A stretch of DNA of 64,000 nt from an uncultured Nocardioides sp. (GTDB taxonomy: Bacteria > Actinomycetota > Actinomycetes > Propionibacteriales > Nocardioidaceae), in NCBI RefSeq assembly GCF_947489365.1, contig NZ_CANLDB010000003.1, forward strand, positions 1 to 64,000, written 5' to 3'. The translations under genes and the position numbers were made by a program. Below, piece after piece: positions 16,291-24,281 of this stretch. Below the pieces are notes generated by a model, which saw only the letters and a list, made by a program, of their open reading frames with translations, searched no databases and was not told where the DNA came from. How positions within the stretch are numbered: the stretch's first letter is position 1; every line of letters starts with the position of its first letter.

Positions 16291-17972
16291 GCGGCTACGA
16301 CGGCACGGGCGGCCCCGGGGACACCGGCCAGCAGGTCCCCCACCCCTCCGACGGGTACGCCGACGACGCGCACCGCTACCGCCTCGACTCCCGCATCGCC
16401 ACCGGCGGCATGGGCGAGGTGTGGCTCGCGACCGACGAGACCCTCGGGCGCCGGGTCGCGGTGAAGCTGCTGAAGAACGAGCTCGCCGACGACGCCGGCT
16501 TCCGCACCCGGTTCGAGACCGAGGCCCGCAACGCCGCCCGCCTGCAGCACCCGGGCGTGGCCGGCGTCTTCGACTACGGCGAGGGCGCACCCCGGCAGGG
16601 GTCGGCGAGCCCCCGGCCCTACCTGGTCATGGAGTACGTCGACGGGCAGCCGCTGTCGGCGCTGCTGCGCCCCGACGCGCCGATGCCCGCGCCCGTGGCG
16701 GTCGAGCTGCTGGCGCAGACCGCCGACGCGATCGGCGCCGCGCACGCCGCGGGGATCGTGCACCGCGACGTGAAGCCCGCCAACCTGCTGGTGACGTCGG
16801 ACCGGAAGATCAAGATCACCGACTTCGGCATCGCCCGCGCCGCCGAGGGGGTGGCGCTGACGCAGACCGGTCAGGTGATGGGCACCCCGCAGTACCTGGC
16901 GCCCGAGCAGGCCGAGGGCAAGCAGGCCACGCCCGCCTCCGACGTCTACTCGCTGTCGTGCGTCGCCTTCGAGTGCCTCACCGGACGACGCCCCTTCACC
17001 GGGGAGTCCTCGGTGTCGGTCGCGCTCGCGCACCTCCGCGAGCCCGTCCCGTCGCTGCCCGACTTCGTGCCGGCCGACCTCGCGGCCGTGGTGACGCGTG
17101 GGCTGTCGAAGAAGCCCGAGGAGCGCTACGCCGACGGGTTCGAGTTCGCCCGCGCGCTGCGCGACCCCGCGTCGTACTCCGGGCCCGCCGGGGCCACTGG
17201 TCCTGTGGGGGCCGGTGCCGGGGGCGCCCGGGGCGCCGGGGTCGCGGGGGCCGCCCTCGCCGGAGGCGCCGCCGGGCTCGCCGCCGGTGGGCTGGCCGCA
17301 GCGGCCGGTCGGGACGACGGTGCCGGGGGCGACGTCAACGAGCGCACGTCCGTGATGCCCGCGACCGGGGCGAACCCGGCCGCCGGTGGCGCCGGGGGTC
17401 CCGGGGCGCCGACCTCGGCGACCCAGGTGGACCCCGACGGTCCCTCGCAGCGACCGGTGCCGCCGCCGCCCTCGGCGTACCGGACGACGACGACCGACGA
17501 GCGCGCTCCGGACCGGCGGAGGAAGAAGGTCCCGGCCTGGCTGCCGGTCGCGGTCCTGGTGGCCGCGGCGCTCCTCGCGGTCCTCGTGCTGGCGCTCGTG
17601 TTCGGCGGCAACGACGACACGGAGCAGCCCACCGAGCGACCGTCGGACCGGAACACCCAGCAGACGGAGGAGCCGGAGACCCCGGAGCCGAGCTCGGAGG
17701 AGCCGCCGCCCACCACCGAGGCGCCCCCGACGACCGAGGCCCCGCCCACCACCGAGGCGCCCCCGACGACCGAGGCCCCGCCCACCACCGAGGCCCCGCC
17801 GACGACCGAGGCCCCGCCCACCACCGAGACCCCGCCCGAGGAGCCGACGGAGGACCCGGCGACCGACCCGGAGATCGAGGACCCCGAGGACCTGTCCGAG
17901 GACGCGAGCGGCACCACCGGCCCGGGCCAGGGGTCGGGGCCGATCGCCCCGGAGCCGGGCGGCGGGCCGTGA
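16287..17972 (+). CDS. pknA: Membrane Ser/Thr protein kinase PknA
   Basis: The 561-residue protein has a complete Hanks kinase domain (about 30-295): IATGGMGEVW loop, VAVKLL lysine near residue 59, HRDVKPANLLV near 157, DFGIARA near 178 and activation-loop Thr residues in TQTGQVMGTPQYLAPEQ. A long Gly/Ala linker leads to one transmembrane helix (about 416-440). The extracellular part has no PASTA domain; instead it is a Thr/Glu/Pro tail with repeated PPTTEAPPTTEAP units (about 475-520) and an acidic end. PknA phosphorylates cell-shape and division proteins. GTG start overlaps pbpA's TGA; TGA overlaps pknB's GTG. Confidence 0.93.
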   Translation: MSGYDGTGGPGDTGQQVPHPSDGYADDAHRYRLDSRIATGGMGEVWLATDETLGRRVAVKLLKNELADDAGFRTRFETEARNAARLQHPGVAGVFDYGEGAPRQGSASPRPYLVMEYVDGQPLSALLRPDAPMPAPVAVELLAQTADAIGAAHAAGIVHRDVKPANLLVTSDRKIKITDFGIARAAEGVALTQTGQVMGTPQYLAPEQAEGKQATPASDVYSLSCVAFECLTGRRPFTGESSVSVALAHLREPVPSLPDFVPADLAAVVTRGLSKKPEERYADGFEFARALRDPASYSGPAGATGPVGAGAGGARGAGVAGAALAGGAAGLAAGGLAAAAGRDDGAGGDVNERTSVMPATGANPAAGGAGGPGAPTSATQVDPDGPSQRPVPPPPSAYRTTTTDERAPDRRRKKVPAWLPVAVLVAAALLAVLVLALVFGGNDDTEQPTERPSDRNTQQTEEPETPEPSSEEPPPTTEAPPTTEAPPTTEAPPTTEAPPTTEAPPTTEAPPTTETPPEEPTEDPATDPEIEDPEDLSEDASGTTGPGQGSGPIAPEPGGGP

Positions 17973-19864
17973 CCCCCACCGGGTCCTCCGGCGGTCCCGT
18001 CGTCGGCGGGCGCTACGAGCTCGGTGAGCTGCTCGGCCGGGGTGGCATGGCCGAGGTGCGCAAGGGCACGGACTCCCGTCTGGGTCGCGTGGTCGCGGTG
18101 AAGCGGCTGCGCACCGACCTGGCGAGCGACGCGACGTTCCAGGCGCGCTTCCGGCGCGAGGCGCAGTCGTCGGCCTCGTTGAACCACCCCGCGATCGTGT
18201 CGGTCTACGACACCGGCGAGGAGCTGTCGACCGACGGCAGCGACGTCGCCCAGCCCTACATCGTCATGGAGTACGTCGCGGGCCGGACGCTGCGTGAGGT
18301 GCTCTCCGAGGGCCGCAAGATCCTCCCCGAGCGCGCCCTCGAGATCACCTCGGGCGTGCTGTCGGCGCTGGACTACAGCCACCGCGCGGGGATCATCCAC
18401 CGCGACATCAAGCCCGGTAACGTGATGCTCAACCCCGCCGGCGACGTCAAGGTCATGGACTTCGGCATCGCCCGCGCCGTCTCGGACGCGTCCTCGACGA
18501 TGACCCAGACCGCGGCCGTCGTCGGCACCGCGCAGTACCTCTCCCCCGAGCAGGCCCGCGGCGAGACCGTCGACTCCCGCTCCGACGTGTACTCCACCGG
18601 CTGCCTGGTCTACGAGCTCCTCACCGGACGGCCGCCGTTCGTGGGCGACAGCCCGGTGGCGGTCGCCTACCAGCACGTCCGGGAGCCGGCGACGCCGCCG
18701 TCGCAGTTCGAGGAGGACCTCGACCCGGAGATCGACCAGATCGTCATGAAGGCGCTGGCGAAGCGGGTCGAGGACCGCTACCAGAGCGCGGCCGCGATGC
18801 GCTCGGACATCGAGCGCTACCTGGCCGGCCGGCCGGTGCAGGCGCCTGCGGTGGTGGTGGCGCCGCCGCCTCCCCCCGTTCAGGACGTCTCCACCGCGAG
18901 CATGGCCGCCACCGGCGGACCCCTCGAGGAGAGGGAGGAGAGCTCCCGCGCCCGGACGGCCTGGTTCGTGCTGCTGGCGCTGCTCCTCATCGCCCTCGTG
19001 GGGGTCGGCGCCTACTTCGCGCCCCGCCTGTTCGAGCGCGAGCCCGATCCCGTGACCGTCCCCAACGTGGTCGGCATGACCGAGGACCGGGCCCGCCAGG
19101 AGCTCGGCAACGCCCAGCTCGGCGTCGCGGAGCCCGACTACCAGCCCGACCCGGACGTGCCGGCCGACCGCGTGATCAGCCAGGACCCCGGTCGCGACGA
19201 GGACGTCGAGCTCGGCACGGAGGTCACCCTCGTCATCTCCGAGGGTCCGCCGGACGTCGACGTCCCCAACGTCGTCGGGCAGAGCCGTCAGGCCGCCCGT
19301 CAGACCCTGCGCAGCGCGGGCCTCGACCCCACCTTCGTGGTCGTCGACTCCGACGAGGACCAGGGGGAGGTCATCAGCACCGACCCCGAGGCGGACGAGA
19401 CCGTCACCGAGGGCACGGAGGTGACCGTCAACGTCTCCGACGGGCAGAACCAGATCCCGAACGTCGTGGGCCAGCAGCAGGAGACCGCCCAGCAGGCGGT
19501 CGAGGCCGAGGGGTTCACGGTCACGATCGCCATCGACGCCGAGAGCACGGAGCTCGCGGGGACCGTCGTCCGGATGTCCCCGGAGGCCTTCACCCCGGCG
19601 CCCCAGGACTCCGAGGTCGTGCTGTTCGTGTCGGCCTACGAGCCGCCCCCCGAGGACGACGAGACCCTCGAGCCGCCCGGCGACGGGAACGGCAACGGCA
19701 ACGGCGGGGGCAACGGCAACGGCGGAGGAAACGGGAACGGCGGCGGCAACGGCGGCGGCAACGGCGGCGGCAACGGGAACGGGAACGGCGCCAACGGGCC
19801 GGGCGCAGACGGTCCGGTCGGCGGCGGTCCCGGTGGTGGGCCCGGAGCGGGGCCCCTCGGCTAG
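17969..19864 (+). CDS. pknB: PASTA-domain Ser/Thr protein kinase PknB
   Basis: A 631-residue receptor kinase. The kinase domain (about 15-280) has LLGRGGMAEVRKG, VAVKRL (Lys about 44), HRDIKPGNVML and DFGIARA, plus an activation loop TMTQTAAVVGTAQYLSPEQ very close to mycobacterial PknB. A membrane helix lies at about 330-352. Three PASTA domains follow, each opening with VPNVVG or IPNVVG (about 360, 430, 497); they sense muropeptides or lipid II. The last ~70 residues are an unusual Gly/Asn repeat (NGNGGGNGNGG type), absent from classical PknB. Last gene of the operon; convergent with the DUF881 gene 11 bp away. Confidence 0.95.
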   Translation: MTPTGSSGGPVVGGRYELGELLGRGGMAEVRKGTDSRLGRVVAVKRLRTDLASDATFQARFRREAQSSASLNHPAIVSVYDTGEELSTDGSDVAQPYIVMEYVAGRTLREVLSEGRKILPERALEITSGVLSALDYSHRAGIIHRDIKPGNVMLNPAGDVKVMDFGIARAVSDASSTMTQTAAVVGTAQYLSPEQARGETVDSRSDVYSTGCLVYELLTGRPPFVGDSPVAVAYQHVREPATPPSQFEEDLDPEIDQIVMKALAKRVEDRYQSAAAMRSDIERYLAGRPVQAPAVVVAPPPPPVQDVSTASMAATGGPLEEREESSRARTAWFVLLALLLIALVGVGAYFAPRLFEREPDPVTVPNVVGMTEDRARQELGNAQLGVAEPDYQPDPDVPADRVISQDPGRDEDVELGTEVTLVISEGPPDVDVPNVVGQSRQAARQTLRSAGLDPTFVVVDSDEDQGEVISTDPEADETVTEGTEVTVNVSDGQNQIPNVVGQQQETAQQAVEAEGFTVTIAIDAESTELAGTVVRMSPEAFTPAPQDSEVVLFVSAYEPPPEDDETLEPPGDGNGNGNGGGNGNGGGNGNGGGNGGGNGGGNGNGNGANGPGADGPVGGGPGGGPGAGPLG

Positions 19865-19875
19865 GGCGTGGGGCT

Positions 19876-20673
19876 CTAGTCCATCGGCTCGGCGTACGAG
19901 GTCGTGACGACGCCCTCGTACGGCGGTGCGGTGAGCAGGCTGTCGAGCTGCACGTCGTACCCGACGGCGACGTCCGGTCGTGCGGCGTCGACCCGGAAGG
20001 ACGTCACGGCGTCGTCGGCGTCGAGCGAGGCGACCATGTCGTAGGCCGGGCCGACAGCCTCGATCGTGTACGGCTCGGGGAAGACGAGCCCCTGCAGCTG
20101 GACGACGCTGCCGGCGCACTTGATGCCGGTCGTGGACACGATCCGCCGGCCCTCGAGCGTGATCGCCTCCGCCCCGCCGCGCCACAGCGCGTTGACGACG
20201 GCCTGGAGGTCCTGCTGGTGGACGACGAGGCGGTTGGGCTCGATCTCGGAGGTCTCGGCGACCTCGTCGGGTGCGTCGGCGAGCGTCACGGTCACGCCCT
20301 CCCCGGTGACCGGCTCGAGGCCGGCGACCCCCCGGACGCGGGCGGAGCGGTCGCGGTAACGACGCGCGGTCCGGTCCCCGCCGGCCCTGCCCAGGTCGGC
20401 GACCTCCTCGGTCAGGTCGCGGGCCCGGTCCTGCAGCGCGTCGACCTCCCGGTTCTCGGCGCGCACCACCGACCCGAGGTCGGCGTACCGGCCCGGGCGG
20501 AGGTCGGTGCCGTCGCTGTTGGCGGCACTCGTCACCACCAGTCCCCCGCAGACCGCGAGGGCCAGCGGGGTCGCCCAGCGCCAACCCGACCGCCTCGGGG
20601 TCGCTGGGCCGTCCGAGAACCCGGAGTCGGGCTCCGGGCCCGTCTTCGGGGGCTTCTCGGGTTCGGCTGGCAC
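19876..20673 (-). CDS. DUF881 family membrane-anchored protein
   Basis: The 265-residue protein has a short cytoplasmic N terminus (PAEPEKPPKTGPEPD), one membrane helix (WATPLALAVCGGLVVTSAA, about residues 36-54), a coiled-coil stretch (VRAENREVDALQDRARDLTE) and a C-terminal DUF881 domain (about 120-265) with LVVHQQDLQAVVNALWRGGAEAITL-type core. Such proteins neighbour crgA and the pknB operon across Actinobacteria and are presumed envelope or division associated; the biochemical role is not established. GTG 20673 was chosen because a TAGCGT -10 element lies exactly 7 bp upstream, which suggests a leaderless transcript. Confidence 0.82.
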   Translation of the reverse strand: MPAEPEKPPKTGPEPDSGFSDGPATPRRSGWRWATPLALAVCGGLVVTSAANSDGTDLRPGRYADLGSVVRAENREVDALQDRARDLTEEVADLGRAGGDRTARRYRDRSARVRGVAGLEPVTGEGVTVTLADAPDEVAETSEIEPNRLVVHQQDLQAVVNALWRGGAEAITLEGRRIVSTTGIKCAGSVVQLQGLVFPEPYTIEAVGPAYDMVASLDADDAVTSFRVDAARPDVAVGYDVQLDSLLTAPPYEGVVTTSYAEPMD

Positions 20674-20680
20674 GACGACT

Positions 20681-20686
20681 ACGCTA
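20681..20686 (-). promoter_or_regulatory. -10 element for a leaderless DUF881 transcript
   Basis: TAGCGT on the minus strand, separated by 7 bp from the GTG start at 20673. Transcription would begin at or beside the start codon, a common actinobacterial arrangement. Confidence 0.5.
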
Positions 20687-20774
20687 GCCGCACGGGTGTG
20701 ACGTGCGCCCAGGGCGCCGGAGCGCGCCGCGCCGTACCCCGCCGCCCGCCGCCGCACCGAGGAGTCACCCAGGC

Positions 20775-21452
20775 ATGTCCGACGAGAAGGCCGACAAGAC
20801 CACCGACGACGAGACCCCCACGGGCTCCACGACCCCGGCGGCCGCGGCGGCCCCCGTGAAGCGCACCACGGCGACCAGCAAGGGCGCCTCCGGCAACCCC
20901 GCCAAGGCCGGCCGCACGGCCGGGTCGGACGCACGGGTGGACAAGAAGGCCGACAAGGTGGCGGACAAGAAGGCGGCGCGGTCGGCCCGCCGTCCCCAGC
21001 AGGAGAAGCTGAACCTTTCCGGCAACGACCCGCTGAGCGGCCGCGTGTGGCGCTCGCCCCGCTTCGTCCTCGGCACCGTGATGGCGCTCGGCGGGATCGC
21101 CTGGCTGGTCTTCTACTACCTCCGGGTCCGCCCGGACGGCACGGGCGCCGAGCCCGGCGGCCCGGCGTTCATGGGTGACCTCGGCCAGTACAACTACCTC
21201 ATCGGCTTCGGCCTGATCATGGTCGGGCTGGTCGTGCTCGCCCACAAGTCGACCCCGCTCGGCCGCGGCCGCGGCGTCGTGGTGGGGATGCTCGGCTGCT
21301 TCCTCGTGGGCCTCCTGTGGATCTGCACGTTCTACGTCATCACCGACGACCTCTCCGCGATCCCGGTCTTCAACGACCTCGGCCAGTTCAACCTCATGGT
21401 CGGCATCGCCTTCATGGCCGTGGGCTTCACCTTCGCCACCAAGTGGGAGTGA
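20775..21452 (+). CDS. crgA: Cell-division inhibitor CrgA, tandem-duplicated form
   Basis: The 225-residue product carries a Lys/Ala-rich N terminus (~85 residues), then two copies of the two-helix CrgA unit. Copy 1 has TM1 (FVLGTVMALGGIAWLVFYYL) and TM2 after DLGQYN; copy 2 has TM3 (MLGCFLVGLLWICTFYVI) and TM4 after DLGQFN, ending FATKWE like the classical C terminus. Ordinary CrgA is only about 85-95 residues with two helices. CrgA interacts with FtsZ, FtsI and other divisome proteins at the membrane. The location beside DUF881, rhomboid and cyclophilin genes is the usual crgA neighbourhood. ATG 20775. Confidence 0.85.
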   Translation: MSDEKADKTTDDETPTGSTTPAAAAAPVKRTTATSKGASGNPAKAGRTAGSDARVDKKADKVADKKAARSARRPQQEKLNLSGNDPLSGRVWRSPRFVLGTVMALGGIAWLVFYYLRVRPDGTGAEPGGPAFMGDLGQYNYLIGFGLIMVGLVVLAHKSTPLGRGRGVVVGMLGCFLVGLLWICTFYVITDDLSAIPVFNDLGQFNLMVGIAFMAVGFTFATKWE

Positions 21453-21475
21453 CCCCACCCGCCCGTCTCACAGCG

Positions 21476-21560
21476 GTGTAGTTCTCCACAGCGGTGGATG
21501 AACCTGTGGAGGACTACACCGGTGTAACTCCTCCACAGCGGTGGACAACCCTGTGGACAA
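21476..21560. repeat. Cluster of DnaA-box-like inverted repeats after crgA
   Basis: A 16-bp inverted repeat with one mismatch (21476-21491 with 21504-21519) contains TCCACA/TGTGGA cores. The 14-mer TCCACAGCGGTGGA occurs twice (21486-21499 and 21532-21545). A perfect DnaA box in reverse orientation (TGTGGACAA, 21552-21560) follows. It could be a DnaA-binding cluster or a compound terminator for crgA. Confidence 0.5.
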
Positions 21561-21578
21561 CTCGCGACGTGCCGAGCT

Positions 21579-21668
21579 GGGGTTTCACGGGTCGACCCGT
21601 GAAACCCCGTCTGGGCTGACGAAGTTTCGTCAGCCCGGAGGGGGTTTCACCAGCCGGCTGGTGAAACC
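21579..21668. repeat. Composite palindromic intergenic repeat (copy 2)
   Basis: Three consecutive hairpins: a perfect 30-bp palindrome (21579-21608; arms GGGGTTTCAC and GTGAAACCCC), an 11-bp stem (21613-21623 with 21626-21636) and a perfect 26-bp palindrome (21643-21668). The second and third modules match 10081-10157. It sits between convergent crgA and rhomboid genes. The rest of 21453-21767 has short GAGACCCCA-type repeats and no gene. Confidence 0.85.
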
Positions 21669-21767
21669 AGAGGCAGCCGGGACGCCCGAGACAGCCGGGG
21701 CGCGCGGGGCGGCGGGGACAGCAGAGACCCCAGAGACCCCAGAGGCGCCTGGGAGCAACCGGACCGG

Positions 21768-22718
21768 TCAGGCCAGCAGCAGGACGCGCGCGACGATCAG
21801 CCCGGCGAGGACCAGCGTGACGAGGGCCAGGCCCGCGACCTGGTACGTCGTGCGGCGGGTGCGGGGGGCGTACACGAGGACCGCGGCGACGGCGACGCCG
21901 CCGAGCAGACCGCCGAGGTGCCCCTGCCAGGAGATGAAGCTGCTGCCGACGACGGTGATGAGCACGTTGATGCCCAGCAGCGTCAGGATCGGCCGGACGT
22001 CGCCGCCCACCTTGAGGCCGACGACCAGCAGGGCGCCGAAGAGCCCGAACACCGCGGTGGAGGCGCCGACGGTGCCTCCGAGCGGGTCGGACAGCCACAG
22101 CACCGCGGTCGAGCCCGCGAGGCCGGACAGCAGGAACAGCGCGACGAAGCGCGCCCGGCCGAGCGCGAGCTCGAGCTGGGGGCCGATCACCCACAGCGCC
22201 AGCATGTTGAACGCGATGTGCCACCACTCGACGTGGGTGAACATCGACGTCACCAGCTGCCAGGGGGCGCCGCCCGCGACGCCGGCGACCCAGTCGCCGT
22301 CCCCGTTCAGCTGGGCGCAGGCACCCGACGACGTGATCGACGGGTAGTAGTCCGACGGGGCGCTCACCGAGCGGCAGAGGCCGTCCGGCATCAGGGCGAG
22401 CAGCTCGTAGAGCCGCCCGCCCCGACCGCCGGTCACCAGGAGCGCCAGCCAGACCACGACGTTGATCCCGATCAGGACCGCCGTCGTCAGCGTCGGGTTG
22501 CCCGGCCGGGTCCCGCCGTACGGCGTCCGCGCGCTGCGGGTCGCCTTCACGCCCTCACGGACGCAGTCGGGACACTGGAAGCCCACCGACGCGTCGCGCA
22601 TGCAGTCGGGACAGATGGGCCGGTCGCACCGCTGGCAGCGGATCCAGGTCTCGCGGTCGGGGTGCCGGTAGCAGGCCGGCCCGGCGGGCGCCCCGGGCGA
22701 GGGGGTGGGCTCGGTCAG
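21768..22718 (-). CDS. Rhomboid family intramembrane serine protease with N-terminal zinc ribbon
   Basis: The 316-residue protein has an N-terminal double Cys-pair zinc-binding module (CYRHPDRETWIRC, then CDRPICPDC and CPDC), then six or seven membrane helices. The catalytic serine lies in GTVGASTAVFGLFGA (GxSx) and the partner histidine in SWQGHLGGLLGG; the WWHIAFNMLALW segment carries the conserved HxxxN. It cleaves membrane proteins within the bilayer; substrates are unknown. The first ATG (22601) would remove most of the zinc module. The only start-like codon upstream is CTG 22718, whose CTGA overlaps the stop of ppiA, so it was chosen. Coupled to ppiA. Confidence 0.85.
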   Translation of the reverse strand: MTEPTPSPGAPAGPACYRHPDRETWIRCQRCDRPICPDCMRDASVGFQCPDCVREGVKATRSARTPYGGTRPGNPTLTTAVLIGINVVVWLALLVTGGRGGRLYELLALMPDGLCRSVSAPSDYYPSITSSGACAQLNGDGDWVAGVAGGAPWQLVTSMFTHVEWWHIAFNMLALWVIGPQLELALGRARFVALFLLSGLAGSTAVLWLSDPLGGTVGASTAVFGLFGALLVVGLKVGGDVRPILTLLGINVLITVVGSSFISWQGHLGGLLGGVAVAAVLVYAPRTRRTTYQVAGLALVTLVLAGLIVARVLLLA

Positions 22719-23236
22719 CTGATCTCGACCGACTCGATCACGACTGCGTCCTTCGGGCGGTCCATCGCCCCGGTCGGGGTCGTGGCGATGGCGTCGACGA
22801 CCTCGCGGGAGGCCTGGTCCGCGACCTCGCCGAAGATCGTGTGCCGGTTGGTCAGGTGGGGGGTGGGCCCCACGGTGACGAAGAACTGCGAGCCGTTGGT
22901 GCCGGGCCCGGCGTTCGCCATGGCGAGCAGGTAGGGGCGGTCGAAGGAGAGCTCGGGGTGGAACTCGTCCTTGAACTGGTAGCCCGGACCGCCGGTGCCG
23001 GTCCCGAGCGGGCAGCCGCCCTGGATCATGAAGCCGTCGATGACGCGGTGGAAGCCGAGGCCGTCGTAGAACCGGCCGGTCGTCGTCTGGCCGGTCTTCG
23101 GGTCCTTGTACTCCTTCGTGCCCGACGCGAGGCCGGTGAAGTTCTCGACCGTGGCCGGGGCGTGGTTCCCGAACAGGTTCACCACGATGTCGCCTTTGTT
23201 CGTCCTGAGCGTCGCGGTGGCGGTGCCGTCAACCAT
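22715..23236 (-). CDS. ppiA: Cyclophilin-type peptidyl-prolyl cis-trans isomerase
   Basis: A 173-residue cytoplasmic cyclophilin that catalyses cis-trans isomerisation of peptidyl-proline bonds. Active-site motifs are FHRVIDGFMIQGG, the GPGTNGSQFFV segment and the LTNRHTIFGEV block near the C terminus. The start ATG 23236 follows GAGGA. Length is typical of the PpiA family. In Actinobacteria this gene lies between gyrA and crgA, as here. Its stop overlaps the rhomboid gene's likely CTG start. Confidence 0.95.
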   Translation of the reverse strand: MVDGTATATLRTNKGDIVVNLFGNHAPATVENFTGLASGTKEYKDPKTGQTTTGRFYDGLGFHRVIDGFMIQGGCPLGTGTGGPGYQFKDEFHPELSFDRPYLLAMANAGPGTNGSQFFVTVGPTPHLTNRHTIFGEVADQASREVVDAIATTPTGAMDRPKDAVVIESVEIS

Positions 23237-23382
23237 GTCGTCCTCTCGATGCGCGGGCCGCGCCCGGTTCGGGGCGCGACGAGTACGCCGCGATCCTCCC
23301 ACGCACGACAAGGTGCGAGCGTCCGCGGTGCGGTGGGGTACGGCATGATCTAGGCAGCCACCGACGTCACCGAGGAGGGCCC

Positions 23383-24240
23383 ATGGGTCTGCGTACGAAG
23401 AAGTCCCCGCTCGAGCAGGCGAAGGGGCAGGCGAGCGACCTCGCCGACGCCGTCCGCCCGAAGCTCGCCGACGCCCGCGAGAAGGCGGTCGAGAAGGCCA
23501 CCGAGCTGAGCGTGGAGGCCCGCAAGGCCGCCACCCCGGTGCTCGAGGAGGCGCGCCATAAGGCCGCCGACCTGTCGGAGGCCGCGCGTGAGCGGGCCTC
23601 CAGCGTCGCCGACGACGCCCGCTCCGCCGCGCAGTCGCGCGTGGACGACGCCCGCTCCGCGGCCGACCCCTACGTGAAGGACGCCCGCAAGAAGGCGAAG
23701 AAGGCCCGCAAGTCGGCCAAGAAGAACGTCGGGCCGTACGCCGACCTCGCCCGCGCCAAGGCCGGCCCGCACGTCGAGCACGCCCGCGAGGTCGCGGCGC
23801 CGCACGTCGCCGAGGCCAAGGCGTCCGCCGCCGAGCGTGCCGCCGCCGGCGCCGCCTTCCTGGCCACCAAGGCCGACGAGCGCAGCGACCTGGCGGGCAA
23901 GACCGCCAAGAAGCTCCGCAAGGAGGCCACCAAGGCGCAGAAGGGCGGCGGCAGCAAGCTCAAGAAGCTGCTCGTCCTCGGCCTCCTCGCCGGCATCGGC
24001 GCGGTCGTGTTCAGCAAGCTCCGGAGCTCCGGCGAGGACAACTGGCAGTCGTCGTACACCCCGACGCCCCCGCCGCCCGCCCCGCGCCCGGTGCCGACCC
24101 CGGCCGCCGGCACGCAGGACGACACCGCCGGCGCCGACCCTGCCGAGGCCGCCTCGGACTCCGCCGACGCCCCTCACCCGGTGACGGACCCCGACCACCC
24201 GGCCACCGAGGTCGACGTGTCGGACCCCGACCAGCGCTGA
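23383..24240 (+). CDS. Alanine-rich helical protein with C-terminal membrane helix (DUF5324-like)
   Basis: The 285-residue protein is mostly a long amphipathic helix built of imperfect 11-residue steps with recurring AR(E/D/K)KA, DDARSAA and YVKDARKKAKK units (residues 10-190), reminiscent of apolipoprotein or LEA-type repeats. A Lys-rich stretch leads to a single hydrophobic segment (LLVLGLLAGIGAVVFSKL, about 200-217), then a Pro-rich and an acidic tail. Similar proteins occur beside ppiA/crgA in other Actinobacteria (I believe DUF5324); the function is not established. ATG 23383 follows GAGGAGG. Probable role: membrane- or nucleoid-associated structural protein, by inference only. Confidence 0.7.
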   Translation: MGLRTKKSPLEQAKGQASDLADAVRPKLADAREKAVEKATELSVEARKAATPVLEEARHKAADLSEAARERASSVADDARSAAQSRVDDARSAADPYVKDARKKAKKARKSAKKNVGPYADLARAKAGPHVEHAREVAAPHVAEAKASAAERAAAGAAFLATKADERSDLAGKTAKKLRKEATKAQKGGGSKLKKLLVLGLLAGIGAVVFSKLRSSGEDNWQSSYTPTPPPPAPRPVPTPAAGTQDDTAGADPAEAASDSADAPHPVTDPDHPATEVDVSDPDQR

Positions 24241-24281
24241 CGCACGACCCGCACCGCTCGCACCACAGCTCCACCCCACGG

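Noticed and set aside
22602..22718. Treating the rhomboid as starting at ATG 22601
   Set aside because: It would discard most of a Cys-rich zinc module that is clearly encoded in frame upstream.
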